From Persephonella atlantica (lineage in GTDB: Bacteria; Aquificota; Aquificia; Aquificales; Hydrogenothermaceae), in contig NZ_JAACYA010000002.1 of NCBI RefSeq assembly GCF_016617615.1, positions 248,001-312,000 on the forward strand: a DNA stretch of 64,000 nucleotides, read 5' to 3'. The notes beneath the pieces are model-generated. The model was not told the origin of the DNA and did no database searches. It saw only the letters and a list, made by a program, of their open reading frames with translations. The translations under genes were made by a program, and so were the position numbers. Below, one piece after another: positions 17,594 to 27,652 of the stretch. Within the stretch, counting starts at the first letter, position 1; every line of letters begins with the position of its first letter.

Positions 17594-20488
17594 TTATTCT
17601 TCCTCAAAGGAGACTTTCATCTTAACCTTCTTTCCATTTCTCAAAACTGTTATACTGTTTTCCTGCTGTGAAAAGAACAGCTCAATTTTAAGGTCAACAA
17701 GGTCTTTTATTTCTCTGCCGTTAAATCTGATAATGATATCTCCTTTTTTTATCCCTGCTTTTTCTGCTGGAGAATCCTTGCTTACTTTAACAACTTTAAG
17801 TCCTTTTCCTGTCTCCTCTACATAAACACCTATCTTTCTCTCTTTAACACCTGTAAGATGTGCTGTATAAACGATGTAATCAGCTATTCCCTTTTTTAAC
17901 TGGTCGTCCATCAAAACAACCAATCCTTTTTCTCCTGTCCTCCTTTCAACCCTTGAAGGTATGCCAAATCTGAATCTGATGTGTCCTCCACCTGCAAGGA
18001 CAATAATCTTGTGGTCAGGATTTTCCCTTAAAAACTGGGCTACTGTTTCTGCCATTGTTTCGTCCCATATTATCTGGGACTGGAGGAAGTTTATAAACTT
18101 TTTCCTTTTTGTAACTGTGCTTCCGTGCTCGGAGAATATGCCTTTTAGATATTCAACGTACTCCACATTAGAAAAGTCCATATCCTGTGGTAATTTTTTT
18201 ATCTCTTCCGTAGACAGGCTCTGTATTCCCTTTTCTGATACTTTTCTTACAAGCTCTCTGTCTGCATTCAGTGCAATTATTCTTATGTTGTTTTCCCTGC
18301 AGAACTGGATGATAGGCCTGTAAAGATGGTAGTTATACTTCCACGCCTTGTAATATTCAGACTCCTTTAAAAATTGCTTTTCGTCTATTTCACCTTTTAG
18401 GTATCTATCAATAACATCCTGCTTTGACCTCTGGAACATCTCCATACCAACAGCAATCTTTGGATACTTGCTGTAAATTCCTTTTATGATGCTCAGCTGC
18501 ATTGCATGATTTGAAAACATTGTGTGCTGTTCTCCAACATAAATAACTCTTGATTTCAGCCCATCTTCTATTATGTCTTTAAACTCTTTTATTCCTCCGT
18601 CAGAAACTATCTCTGCCTTTTGTCTGACCTTCAGACTGATTCCGTTCTGGTAATTCTTAACTGTTTTTTCAGTAATTCTGAAACCGTCAAGTTTTATCTT
18701 TGAGTACTTACCATAATGTTTTATTCTTCCTATCACCATCTTTGCCTGCATGTAGCTGCTGAGGTTAAAAACTGTTATAACTTTGTTTTCTCCAAAAGGA
18801 TTTTTAAACACCTCCACATAATCTTCTGAAGGAAACTCCCTTCCAAATATTTTCTTGAGAACTGGATTGTCTGAACCTAAAATAACAATATTTTTCCCAT
18901 AAACATCACTAAAGGAAAACTGGTCTGGATTTTTTACTGTTCCTTCAAAGTAATACCCTGAAATAGGGGAGTATATATCCTTTTTGTTTGTAAAAACAAC
19001 GGCTTTTTTGTCTGCAAGGGTAAAATATATGACAGGATTTACCTCTTCCCACTGGAGTTTCCTGAATGTCTGGTAGTCCCTGTCTACAATAACATTTAAA
19101 GGCTCATCCTGAGTAATAATGTCTATAACTTTCTCTTTTTTGTTTATCCATACCTCATACTTTTCTGTTTTGAGATAAGTCTGGATAAATATAGGCAGTT
19201 TTATTCTGTAAGGTTCTTTTTGTTTTATCTCTAATTTTATGTGAAAACCGTCATCTTTTAATGTGTGGTCTTTGATGCTTACCTGTAATTCAGGCATACC
19301 TTTTCTTTTAATCCACTGGGAGAAAAACCAGTCTAAGTCCTTTTTGTACTCATTTTCAAATACTGACTTTATATCTTCCCAGGAGACTCTTTTAAACCTG
19401 AAGTTCTGGTATAAAAACTTCAGGGCATTGTAAAAACTTTCCCTTCCTACAATATCTTCTATCATATAAAAAACCATCATCGTTTTGCCGTATCCAATAG
19501 CTTCAGACTTTCTGTCTGTTTTTCCTCTAAAACGGCTTAGAGGATAGTCGTCTTCTGCATATGCCATGTATTTCAGGATACTGTTTTTTCTGTACATCCT
19601 TTTGTCTTCAGCAAAATAGTAATCAGAAAGGTAAGTTGTCAGTCCTTCAGCCCAGTTTCCTCTGCTGTCGTCAACGTATATGGAGCATCCAAACCACTGG
19701 TGGAGTATCTCGTGGGGAAGAGACTGATTTATCACAAAAGGGAACCTTATTATCTGCTGACCTATCAGGGTAAAAGTAGGCATAGAGTAACCTGTCGGAA
19801 AGAAGTTTTCCACAATAGCAAATCTTTTGTATGGGAACTTCCCTATCCTTTCAGAGTACAGCTTTATGTACTCTTCTGCTTTTCGTAGATATTTATCTGC
19901 AAGCTCAACATCTCTTTCAAAGAAGTACGCCTGCAGTTTTACTCCATTAAAATCTCTCTCTTTCACTATGTATTTTGTCGTTCCTATTAGATGTATATGC
20001 TCCAAAGGATGCGGAAACTCAAAGCTGTAGTAAGCCTTTCCTTCTTTTTTTTCTACCTTTTCTTTTTCTGCTTCTGAAACAAGTATAAAACCTTCAGGAA
20101 CTTCCACATTCAGAGAGTAAACAGCAAGATTTTCAAGGAACGGATACCAGTTTCCTAAAAGACTGATTGCCTCATTGGTGATAATATCTTCAGAATGATA
20201 GTCAGAAAGTTTCAGGTTGTATATTACTGTCAGGCTTTTTTCTGGAGTTATCTCAAGTTTATAACTGCTTTTAACAGGAATTTTTTCTTTACCGTAAAAG
20301 ACAGAGACAACATCTAATCCTTCTGTTGACAGATTTATAACTTCAGGTCTGTCTGAGCTGATAGTGGCTCCCCCCCTGAGGGAGCTGTTTTTTGTATCTA
20401 CTGAAACATCAAGTCTATAATAAATAGCAGTGTAACCGACATTAAAAATGGTTATAAAAAAAAGGAGTATTAATACAAACCTTCCCAT
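17594..20488 (-). CDS. Secreted M1-type peptidase fused to ChaN-like and PDZ domains
   Basis: 964 residues. A signal peptide (1 to about 20) is followed by an M1 aminopeptidase-like region with HEILH at 259-263 and the third zinc ligand Glu281 in NWAEGLTTY. Residues about 640-870 form a ChaN-like domain (VIYVGEQHTMFSNHAMQ, IAVGMEMFQRSKQDVI, LAGGGHIRFRFGIP), a family that binds haem in some members. Residues about 880-964 are a PDZ domain (DSPAEKAGIKKGDIIIRFNG). It should act in the periplasm or at the outer membrane. The substrate and the reason for the three-way fusion are unknown. It lies 20 bases upstream of the helicase gene. Confidence 0.85.
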   Translation of the reverse strand: MGRFVLILLFFITIFNVGYTAIYYRLDVSVDTKNSSLRGGATISSDRPEVINLSTEGLDVVSVFYGKEKIPVKSSYKLEITPEKSLTVIYNLKLSDYHSEDIITNEAISLLGNWYPFLENLAVYSLNVEVPEGFILVSEAEKEKVEKKEGKAYYSFEFPHPLEHIHLIGTTKYIVKERDFNGVKLQAYFFERDVELADKYLRKAEEYIKLYSERIGKFPYKRFAIVENFFPTGYSMPTFTLIGQQIIRFPFVINQSLPHEILHQWFGCSIYVDDSRGNWAEGLTTYLSDYYFAEDKRMYRKNSILKYMAYAEDDYPLSRFRGKTDRKSEAIGYGKTMMVFYMIEDIVGRESFYNALKFLYQNFRFKRVSWEDIKSVFENEYKKDLDWFFSQWIKRKGMPELQVSIKDHTLKDDGFHIKLEIKQKEPYRIKLPIFIQTYLKTEKYEVWINKKEKVIDIITQDEPLNVIVDRDYQTFRKLQWEEVNPVIYFTLADKKAVVFTNKKDIYSPISGYYFEGTVKNPDQFSFSDVYGKNIVILGSDNPVLKKIFGREFPSEDYVEVFKNPFGENKVITVFNLSSYMQAKMVIGRIKHYGKYSKIKLDGFRITEKTVKNYQNGISLKVRQKAEIVSDGGIKEFKDIIEDGLKSRVIYVGEQHTMFSNHAMQLSIIKGIYSKYPKIAVGMEMFQRSKQDVIDRYLKGEIDEKQFLKESEYYKAWKYNYHLYRPIIQFCRENNIRIIALNADRELVRKVSEKGIQSLSTEEIKKLPQDMDFSNVEYVEYLKGIFSEHGSTVTKRKKFINFLQSQIIWDETMAETVAQFLRENPDHKIIVLAGGGHIRFRFGIPSRVERRTGEKGLVVLMDDQLKKGIADYIVYTAHLTGVKERKIGVYVEETGKGLKVVKVSKDSPAEKAGIKKGDIIIRFNGREIKDLVDLKIELFFSQQENSITVLRNGKKVKMKVSFEEE

Positions 20489-20554
20489 AGCTTTTTCCTT
20501 TTTCTCTTATAGTTTTATAATTATTCTAAAACAAAAAAATGAAATGGTGATGAA

Positions 20555-21013
20555 ATGGGAATTAAAGTTGTTGCAACAAACAAAAATGCATACCACAACT
20601 ACAACATAATAGAAACATACGAAGCAGGGCTTGTACTGAAAGGTTCAGAAGTAAAGTCTATAAGAGAAGGTGCTGTTAACCTGAGAGATTCGTTTATCAG
20701 GATAGATGATGGAGAAGCCTTTATATACAACATGTATGTAGCCCCTTACAAACCAGCCTCAAAACTCCAGCACGACCCTTACAGAAAAAGAAAACTCCTG
20801 CTCCACAAAAGGGAGATTTTAAAACTGATGGGGAAAGTTCAGGAAAAGGGTTTGACTATTATTCCTCTAAAATTATATTTTAAAGATGGGAAGGCAAAGT
20901 TAGAGATAGCCCTTGCCAAAGGAAAAGCAAAGTATGAAAAGAGGGAAGCTATAAAAGAGAGAGACATAAAAAGAGAGCTGTCCAAAAAGTATAAAGGGAA
21001 GATAAAGCTATGA
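20555..21013 (+). CDS. smpB: SsrA-binding protein SmpB
   Basis: 152 residues; binds tmRNA for ribosome rescue. Typical segments: NKNAYHNYNIIETYEAGLVLKGSEVKSIR, RKRKLLLHKREI and GKAKYEKREAIKERD. No ssrA gene is seen nearby. First gene of a rightward operon with the two small paralogues and the lipoprotein; it overlaps the next gene by ATGA. Confidence 0.96.
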   Translation: MGIKVVATNKNAYHNYNIIETYEAGLVLKGSEVKSIREGAVNLRDSFIRIDDGEAFIYNMYVAPYKPASKLQHDPYRKRKLLLHKREILKLMGKVQEKGLTIIPLKLYFKDGKAKLEIALAKGKAKYEKREAIKERDIKRELSKKYKGKIKL

Positions 21014-21264
21014 ACATAAAAGAGATAAAAGAGCTTGCCAAAAGATTTACACCTGAGCAGATAGAGGAATGTATAAACCAGACACTTAAGATAGGCAGAC
21101 CAACTCTTAAAGGGTGTAAACTGTCTGGAGATGTGATGGAAATTCTCAATATCCTTGCAAAGGCAGAAACGGTAAGAGAATTGATGGACCAAGGTATGAC
21201 AGAGATTGAAGCGATAAGGGAGCTTGCCAGAAGAATAAGAAAGATTCAGGGGGCTGAAAAATGA
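21010..21264 (+). CDS. Small helical protein, first of a tandem pair
   Basis: 84 residues, predicted entirely helical, with no recognised family. It shares with the next gene the opening IKEIK.LA..FT.EQ.E.C and the closing ILAKA.TVREL and ELARRIRKIQGA. Two Cys occur (in EECINQ and KGCKLSG). The C-terminal basic helix could bind nucleic acid. It overlaps smpB by four bases and the next gene by four bases. Confidence 0.75.
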   Translation: MNIKEIKELAKRFTPEQIEECINQTLKIGRPTLKGCKLSGDVMEILNILAKAETVRELMDQGMTEIEAIRELARRIRKIQGAEK

Positions 21265-21503
21265 GTATAAAAGAGATAAAACAGCTTGCTGAAAAGTTTA
21301 CGAAAGAACAGCTTGAAAACTGCATTTTACAAACTGTTGAAAACGGTAAAAATGAGTGTGAGATAGATGGAGAAGTGATGGAGGTTATTAATATTCTTGC
21401 AAAAGCACAGACAGTTAGGGAGCTTATGGACAACGGTATGACTCAGATGGAAGCTGTGAGGGAGCTTGCAAGGAGGATAAGAAAGATTCAAGGAGCTGAG
21501 TGA
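21261..21503 (+). CDS. Small helical protein, second of a tandem pair
   Basis: 80 residues, an obvious paralogue of the preceding gene. The C-terminal half (INILAKAQTVRELMDNGMTQ) is almost the same, and Cys pairs occur at similar places (ENCILQ, NECEID). Conservation of the C-terminal half suggests that this helix pair carries the function. Overlapping starts and stops imply the two are made together, perhaps as a heterodimer. Confidence 0.75.
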   Translation: MSIKEIKQLAEKFTKEQLENCILQTVENGKNECEIDGEVMEVINILAKAQTVRELMDNGMTQMEAVRELARRIRKIQGAE

Positions 21504-21913
21504 TGAAAAAATCCTTAATACTAATACTGTTATCTCTGAGTTTAACTGTAAGTTGTTCAAAACAGGCATACGAAGGAGCTGTCGTTGGAGGAGCGGCAGG
21601 TTCTGCAGTTGGAGCCATACTGGATGAAGAAAACCCCTGGAGAGGAGCATTTATTGGTGGTATCGTTGGAGCAGTAATTACAGGAACTATCGTGGAGATA
21701 TCTAACAAAGCAGCACAGGAGTGTTATCAGTACGACAGACCTGTAATATACAGATGTTATAAGTGCAGAGAAAAAATATGGATAAAAGCTGTTCCTGGAA
21801 GATGGAAAGGAAGATGCAGAACTGTTAAACTGTACTACTACAGGGGAGACGAATTAATAAAAGTAAAAAGAAAAAGGGTGTGTGGTGGAAAACCCCACAG
21901 ACACCACCACTAA
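21500..21913 (+). CDS. Lipoprotein with glycine-zipper region and Cys/His-rich tail
   Basis: 137 residues. A lipoprotein signal ends at the lipobox LTVSC. Then comes a glycine-zipper segment (GAVVGGAAGSAVGAIL, GAFIGGIVGAVITGT), as in 17-kDa surface antigen/YMGG proteins, which inserts in or packs against membranes. The C-terminal half has Cys pairs (RCYKCREK) and ends in HRHHH, so metal binding is possible. It overlaps the preceding gene by four bases and the convergent RAM gene by four. Confidence 0.78.
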   Translation: MMKKSLILILLSLSLTVSCSKQAYEGAVVGGAAGSAVGAILDEENPWRGAFIGGIVGAVITGTIVEISNKAAQECYQYDRPVIYRCYKCREKIWIKAVPGRWKGRCRTVKLYYYRGDELIKVKRKRVCGGKPHRHHH

Positions 21914-22212
21914 ATCTTAACAACCATACAGGTTGTTGCTTTTTTCACACCTTTTATTGAGTGGATGTCCCTTATAACAACCTTACCAATCTCGTTCTGG
22001 TCTTCCCCTTCCAAAAAAACGATAATATCATAAATACCTGTTACAACATCGGCAGACTTTACATTTTCTATCTTTGAAAGCTCCTCCATTATATAGGGAA
22101 TATCTGGAGGGTTTGCCTCTATCAGTACATATGCTGTTGATTTATCCTTTATATCAATCTCTTTTAGCAGCTGTGAAAAAGGTATGGGAGCTTCGTTGAG
22201 TTGTTCTTCCAT
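21910..22212 (-). CDS. Stand-alone Lrp/AsnC ligand-binding (RAM) domain protein
   Basis: 100 residues; a RAM domain (AYVLIEANPPDIPYIMEEL, VKSADVVTGIYDIIVFLEG) without the helix-turn-helix of Lrp. Such proteins may bind amino acids and modulate full-length Lrp proteins, or act alone. It is the last gene of the pyrG-acyl-CoA synthetase-hslU operon. Confidence 0.8.
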   Translation of the reverse strand: MEEQLNEAPIPFSQLLKEIDIKDKSTAYVLIEANPPDIPYIMEELSKIENVKSADVVTGIYDIIVFLEGEDQNEIGKVVIRDIHSIKGVKKATTCMVVKI

Positions 22213-22221
22213 TGTCCTCTC

Positions 22222-22464
22222 CTACTTTAGATTTTTTTTGGCACCTTCAATAGCTCCAATAATAGCTCCTTCTAAAACGGAAAATGTTTTTTTGATAATA
22301 TTTTCTGTTTCATCCAACACCTTCACAACGGATTCCTTACTTATCATTTCTCCCGGAGTTTTCTCTAATGTTTTCATCTTCAGTCTCTCTAAATCCTGCT
22401 TCAGTCTTTCTATCTCTTGCTTTAAGATTTCTACATCCACCTCTTCCCTTTTTTTCTCAGCCAT
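22222..22464 (-). CDS. Small coiled-coil protein of unknown function
   Basis: 80 residues from the ATG at 22464, eight bases after AGGAGG. Residues about 8-35 form a charged heptad coiled coil (VEILKQEIERLKQDLERLK). The second half is amphipathic and ends with a glycine-containing IIGAIEGAKK segment that may touch a membrane. Not recognised. It is encoded between hslU and the RAM gene. Confidence 0.7.
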   Translation of the reverse strand: MAEKKREEVDVEILKQEIERLKQDLERLKMKTLEKTPGEMISKESVVKVLDETENIIKKTFSVLEGAIIGAIEGAKKNLK

Positions 22465-22476
22465 TTTTATCACCTC

Positions 22477-23820
22477 CTATAGTATATACCTTGTTAAATC
22501 TTCACTCTGTATTACATTTTCAAGTTTCTGTCTGACAACCTTTTCATCAATTATGATATACTGTCCTTTAAGGTCTGGAGCCTCAAAGGAGTAATCTTCC
22601 ATAATTTTTTCCAGTATTGTATGCAGCCTTCTTGCTCCGATATTTTCCGTTTTTTCGTTGACTTCTTCTGCTATTTCTGCAATAGTCTCAATGGCATCAT
22701 CTGTAAACTCTAAATGTACACCTTCTGTCTCCATCAGAGCTTTATACTGTTTTATCAGTGCATTTTTTGGCTGGGTCAGTATTTTGACAAAATCCTCTTT
22801 TGTTAAAGGTTGTAGCTCTACCCTTATGGGAAATCTTCCCTGAAGCTCTGGTATAAGATCTGAAGGCTTTGAAAGATGAAAAGCTCCTGCTGCTATAAAC
22901 AGTATATGGTCTGTTTTTATAGGTCCGTACTTTGTAGAAACAGTAGTTCCCTCCACAATAGGAAGGAGATCCCTCTGAACACCTTCCCGTGAAACATCAG
23001 GTGAAGAACCTGAAGATTTACCAGCCACTTTGTCTATCTCGTCTATAAAAACGATGCCAAAATTCTCTGCTCTGTATATTGCCTCTGATGCCACTTCATC
23101 CATATCTATCAGCTTTTCAGCTTCTTGCTGCTGAAGAATCTTCATAGCTTCCTTAACGGTAACCTTTCTCCTTTTCCTTTTGGATGGGGAAAGGCTGGAG
23201 AACAGATCTCTCAACTGATTTTCTATATCTTCCATTCCTGGAGCTATAACACCACCGATAACAGATACCGGCTTTTCTTCCACGTCTATTTCTATAGTTC
23301 TGTCATCAAGCTGTCCTTCCCTGAGCATCTGGCGAAACTTCTCCCTTGCTGGAGATTCTTCCTCTTCAAATGCTTCAAGGCTTCCGTATCTTCTTACTTT
23401 ACGGGGAACAAGATAGTCTAAAACCTTCTCTTCAGCTAACTTTCTTGCTTTTTCCTGAACTTCTTCCATTTTCTCTGCTTTTACCATTTTAAAGGAAGCT
23501 TCAGCAAGCTCCCTTATGATAGATTCAACATCTCTTCCCACATATCCAACTTCAGTGAATTTTGTTGCTTCTACCTTTATAAAAGGTGCTCCTACTAAAT
23601 TTGCAAGTCTCCTTGCTATCTCTGTTTTACCAACACCTGTGGGACCTATCATCAGTATATTTTTTGGAATTACTTCGTCTCTTAAGTCTTCAGGAAGTTG
23701 CTGTCTTCTCCATCTGTTCCTTAAAGCTATAGCAACAGCTTTCTTTGCTTCTTTTTGACCTACTATATACTTGTCAAGCTCTTCAACTATCTGTTTTGGT
23801 GTAAGTTCTTCTCTTATCAA
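22477..23820 (-). CDS. hslU: ATP-dependent protease ATPase subunit HslU
   Basis: 447 residues, full length. Walker [10 protein letters not shown], the pore loop GYVGRDVES, Walker [12 protein letters not shown], an intermediate domain (about 110-230) and the C-terminal LTRYIL tail that docks in HslV are all present. It unfolds substrates for the HslV peptidase. Unusually hslV is 27 kb away (50865-51395). It overlaps the acyl-CoA synthetase gene by four bases. Confidence 0.96.
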   Translation of the reverse strand: MIREELTPKQIVEELDKYIVGQKEAKKAVAIALRNRWRRQQLPEDLRDEVIPKNILMIGPTGVGKTEIARRLANLVGAPFIKVEATKFTEVGYVGRDVESIIRELAEASFKMVKAEKMEEVQEKARKLAEEKVLDYLVPRKVRRYGSLEAFEEEESPAREKFRQMLREGQLDDRTIEIDVEEKPVSVIGGVIAPGMEDIENQLRDLFSSLSPSKRKRRKVTVKEAMKILQQQEAEKLIDMDEVASEAIYRAENFGIVFIDEIDKVAGKSSGSSPDVSREGVQRDLLPIVEGTTVSTKYGPIKTDHILFIAAGAFHLSKPSDLIPELQGRFPIRVELQPLTKEDFVKILTQPKNALIKQYKALMETEGVHLEFTDDAIETIAEIAEEVNEKTENIGARRLHTILEKIMEDYSFEAPDLKGQYIIIDEKVVRQKLENVIQSEDLTRYIL

Positions 23821-25973
23821 TTATCTCCTCCTATATCAGATATCAAAACACTGTTGTTTCCAATTTTTTCCCTGAGAACCATTCTCCCATCAACTGCATA
23901 TATTTCCTCTCCTTTAACTATCAGTGGGTTTATGTCCATCTCTTTTATTTGAGGAAAGTCTAAAAGCAGTTTAGATATATTCATTAATATATTAATAATC
24001 CTACTTATGTCCACAGGTTTTTTATTCCTAAAACCTTTTTCTAAAAGGTTGTATATTTTTGTGGAAATTATCATCTCTTTTGCAAAAATTTCGGATAAAG
24101 GAACTAAACTAAAGGATACATCTTTTAGTGCTTCTACAAATATACCTCCAGAACCAAACATAAGATACTGCCCAAATAGGTCGTCGTGACTACTTCCTAT
24201 TATCAACTCGTAATCTCCTTCCACCTGTTTTTCTGCAATTACACCATATATAACAGCATCTTTCTTGTATTTTTTCCCATTTCTCAGAATTTCTTCATAT
24301 CCTCTGACTATCTGGTCTTCTGTGTATATGTTTGTTATAACACAGTTAGCTTCTGTTTTATGCAGTATGTCAGGGGAATCTATTTTAAGAACCAGAGGAA
24401 ATCCTACTTTCCTTGCGAAAGATATTATTTCTTCAACATTATTTGAGCTAACTGTTTCATTTATTGGAATACCGTATTTACTGATTATCTGTTTTGTTTG
24501 ATATTCTGTAAGAACAGTTTTTCCAGAATTTAAGTGATGCTCAATAATCTTCTTAACATTTTCATACTCAGGATGCTTCTTGTTCAACAAAAAATTGTCC
24601 TGCTTAACGAGATTTCTTTTCCTGTTATAAATGTATCCTGAATACATTGTGTTAACTGCTTCTTCTGGTGTTTCAAAAACAGGTATATTACTACTCTCTA
24701 ACATATCTCTTGCTTTTTTTAGTTTTACACCTCCCATAAGAACACAGTAAACAGGTTTATCTGATTTTTTTGTAACTTCTATCAGTGATTTTGCTGTTTC
24801 AACTGGCTTAGTCATAAATTGAGGTGTAATGATAACTATTATTCCATCTACATTGTTATCTTTGGAGATAATTTCTAAAGTCTTCCTGTATCTTTCAGGG
24901 GATGCATCCCCTATAACATCCACAGGGTTTCCATGACTCCAGACAGGAGGTAAAATTTCATTTAACTGCATTAATGTCTTTTCTGAAAGCTGGGCAGCTT
25001 TTATTCCTAATCTGTCAAATTCATCAGCAGCCATAACACCGGGACCACCTGCATTAGTTATCACCACAAATTTATCTCCCTTCGGTAAAGACTGCTTTGA
25101 AAAAGAGTCTGTGATGTCAAAAAGCTGAAGAACAGTGTCTGTTCTTAAAACCCCTGCTCTATCAAAAAGAGCTGTATATAAGAAATCTTTTCCACCGATA
25201 GCTCCTGTATGGGAAGCTGCCGCTCTCTGTCCTGTTTCTGCTCTACCTGATTTTGTTACCACAACAGGTTTTTGTAGAGATATCTCTTTGACTGCTTTAT
25301 AAAAAGAATGGGGATTTGTAAGGCTTTCCATATACACAAGTATGTTTTTTACTTCCTTCTTTTTCCCTAAATAATAAATAAGCTCTCCAAACTCTATATC
25401 TGCCATGTTTCCAATACTGACAGCATACGAAAATCCGATACGCTGTTCTAAAGCCCAGTCCATAAGTGCTGTAAAGAGAGCTCCACTCTGGGATACGAAA
25501 GCTGTTTCACCTTTCAGTGGTGTATCAATCCCAAAATTTGCATTTAGATTTATTATAGTGTTAGAAAAACCTAAACAGTTAGGTCCTAAAAATCTGATGT
25601 TGTATTTTCTTGCTTTAAGTTTGATTTCCTCTTCTATTTTTCTTCCTTCTTCACCTACTTCTTTTCCCCCTGCAGATATTACCACAGCAGCAGGAACTTT
25701 CTTCTTACCTAACTGGTCAAACAACTCTGGAACATACCTTATGGGAATACTTATTATTGCAAGGTCTACTTCATCGGGTATCTCAACAACAGAATGATAA
25801 ACCTTATATCCTTCTAAATAATCTAACCTTTTATTTACAGGATATACCTTTCCTTTAAAGCCTCCTGAAATTATATTTTTAAAAATAGCATACCCTACTT
25901 TTTCCTTCTTATCTGTTGCTCCAACTACTGCGATAGAGGAAGGGAAAAAAAGCTTATCAAGATTGTTTCTCAT
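23817..25973 (-). CDS. NDP-forming acyl-CoA synthetase (acetate-CoA ligase, ADP-forming)
   Basis: 718 residues, the fused alpha-beta form. Order: CoA-binding Rossmann domain ([15 protein letters not shown] ...), flavodoxin-like succinyl-CoA ligase domains with the phospho-His loop [11 protein letters not shown], then an ATP-grasp_5 domain ([28 protein letters not shown]). It makes ATP or GTP from acyl-CoA hydrolysis, or acyl-CoA in reverse. The acid substrate cannot be told. Related proteins include protein acetyltransferases, but no GNAT domain is attached here. It overlaps pyrG by 17 bases. Confidence 0.88.
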   Translation of the reverse strand: MRNNLDKLFFPSSIAVVGATDKKEKVGYAIFKNIISGGFKGKVYPVNKRLDYLEGYKVYHSVVEIPDEVDLAIISIPIRYVPELFDQLGKKKVPAAVVISAGGKEVGEEGRKIEEEIKLKARKYNIRFLGPNCLGFSNTIINLNANFGIDTPLKGETAFVSQSGALFTALMDWALEQRIGFSYAVSIGNMADIEFGELIYYLGKKKEVKNILVYMESLTNPHSFYKAVKEISLQKPVVVTKSGRAETGQRAAASHTGAIGGKDFLYTALFDRAGVLRTDTVLQLFDITDSFSKQSLPKGDKFVVITNAGGPGVMAADEFDRLGIKAAQLSEKTLMQLNEILPPVWSHGNPVDVIGDASPERYRKTLEIISKDNNVDGIIVIITPQFMTKPVETAKSLIEVTKKSDKPVYCVLMGGVKLKKARDMLESSNIPVFETPEEAVNTMYSGYIYNRKRNLVKQDNFLLNKKHPEYENVKKIIEHHLNSGKTVLTEYQTKQIISKYGIPINETVSSNNVEEIISFARKVGFPLVLKIDSPDILHKTEANCVITNIYTEDQIVRGYEEILRNGKKYKKDAVIYGVIAEKQVEGDYELIIGSSHDDLFGQYLMFGSGGIFVEALKDVSFSLVPLSEIFAKEMIISTKIYNLLEKGFRNKKPVDISRIINILMNISKLLLDFPQIKEMDINPLIVKGEEIYAVDGRMVLREKIGNNSVLISDIGGDN

Positions 25974-27588
25974 TTATCACCTTTTTGCTAAGTTTATTTC
26001 TATATGCTGCTTTCACAAATGATACAAAAAGAGGATGAGGGCTAAAAGGTTTACTTTTAAATTCTGGATGGAACTGACATGCAACAAACCACTGATGCAT
26101 ATCTTCAGGCAGTTCTATAATTTCTGCAAGATTCTTTGCCCTGTAGACACCTGAGACCACGAGACCTTTCTCCTCTAAAATAGGTCTGAACTCTGGGTTA
26201 AACTCGTATCTGTGTCTGTGTCTTTCGTAAATCTCCTTTTTCCCATAAATCTTATAAGCTTTCGTTCCTTCTATCAGTGTGCATTTGTATGCTCCCAATC
26301 TCATTGTTCCACCTTTTTTGTCTACACCTTTCTGTTCTGGCATAAGGTCTATCACAGGATAAGGGGTTTCAGAGTCAAACTCTGTTGAGTTCGCTTCCTT
26401 AAGACCAACAACATTTCTGGCAAACTCAATAACAGCAACCTGCATACCTAAACATATCCCAAAGTACGGCACATTATTCTCTCTTGCATACTTTGCCGTC
26501 AGGATTTTTCCCTCAACACCTCTATCTCCAAATCCTCCCGGAACAAGTATTCCATCTAAACTGCCAAGCTTTTCTTCTACATTTTCCTCTGTTATCTCAT
26601 CAGCATTTATCCAGTGGAGATTTACCTTTATCTGGTTTGGTATCTGAGCATGATTAAAAGACTCTATAATACTCTTGTATGCATCTTTCAGCTCAACATA
26701 CTTACCAACAATACCTATATCAACCTCTTCTTTCAGTTTTGTTAGAATGTTAATTATTCTGTGCCAGTGTTTAAGGTCAGGTTCTCTGTATTGAAGATTT
26801 AGATGCTTTGCAATAATACGGTCAATCTTTTCCCTGTGAAAATAAAGAGGTATCCTGTAAATTATATCCACATCTGGGGCAGATATTACGGCATCTTCTT
26901 CAACATTTGTAAATAGTGCAAGCTTTCTCTTTATGGATTTTGGAAGGGGTCTATCAGCTCTACATATCAGAATGTCCGGCTGAATTCCTATTGCCCTTAA
27001 CTCTTTTACCGAATGTTGTGAAGGTTTGGTTTTCAGCTCACCTGCTGCTTTTATGTATGGAACATAAGTCAGATGTATAAACAGGGCATTTTCCTTTCCA
27101 AGTTCAAGACCCATCTGACGAATTGCTTCTAAAAAAGGCAAACTTTCTATATCTCCAACTGTTCCACCTATCTCCACAAGGGCTATTTCAGATTTTGAGG
27201 CAGCCTTTTCAATACTTCTGATTATCTCATTAGTAAAGTGAGGAATAACCTGAACAGTAGCCCCCAGATATGCTCCCCTTCTCTCTTTTTCTAAAAGGGA
27301 GTAATAAAGTTTTCCTGATGTGGTGTTGTTATATTTTGTAAGCGTTACATTGGTAAATCTCTCGTAATGTCCAAGGTCAAGGTCTGTTTCTGCTCCGTCT
27401 TCTGTAACGTAAACCTCACCATGCTGATAGGGATTCATCGTTCCCGGGTCTATATTCAGATATGGATCAAGTTTTAGGAAGGTGATTTTGTATCCCATGT
27501 TTTCCAGAATAGAGCCTATACTTGCTGACGCCACGCCCTTACCCAGTGAAGAAAGAACGCCACCGGTGATAAATATAAATTTCTGCAC
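25957..27588 (-). CDS. pyrG: CTP synthase
   Basis: 543 residues; aminates UTP to CTP with glutamine. The synthetase domain opens [20 protein letters not shown], and the glutamine amidotransferase domain (about 295-530) has the nucleophile in YFGICLGMQ and the H-x-E pair in [11 protein letters not shown]. It is the first gene of the leftward operon and divergent from argS across 64 bases. Confidence 0.97.
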   Translation of the reverse strand: MQKFIFITGGVLSSLGKGVASASIGSILENMGYKITFLKLDPYLNIDPGTMNPYQHGEVYVTEDGAETDLDLGHYERFTNVTLTKYNNTTSGKLYYSLLEKERRGAYLGATVQVIPHFTNEIIRSIEKAASKSEIALVEIGGTVGDIESLPFLEAIRQMGLELGKENALFIHLTYVPYIKAAGELKTKPSQHSVKELRAIGIQPDILICRADRPLPKSIKRKLALFTNVEEDAVISAPDVDIIYRIPLYFHREKIDRIIAKHLNLQYREPDLKHWHRIINILTKLKEEVDIGIVGKYVELKDAYKSIIESFNHAQIPNQIKVNLHWINADEITEENVEEKLGSLDGILVPGGFGDRGVEGKILTAKYARENNVPYFGICLGMQVAVIEFARNVVGLKEANSTEFDSETPYPVIDLMPEQKGVDKKGGTMRLGAYKCTLIEGTKAYKIYGKKEIYERHRHRYEFNPEFRPILEEKGLVVSGVYRAKNLAEIIELPEDMHQWFVACQFHPEFKSKPFSPHPLFVSFVKAAYRNKLSKKVINEKQS

Positions 27589-27652
27589 CTTCTCACCTCT
27601 TTTTGTTTACTTATTATAAAATATTAAAAAACAAAAATTATAAAGGAGAAAA

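Noticed and set aside
22230..22250. A TTGGCAC sequence resembling a sigma-54 site
   Set aside because: The -12 half is wrong, it lies inside the minus-strand coiled-coil gene, and no rightward gene follows.
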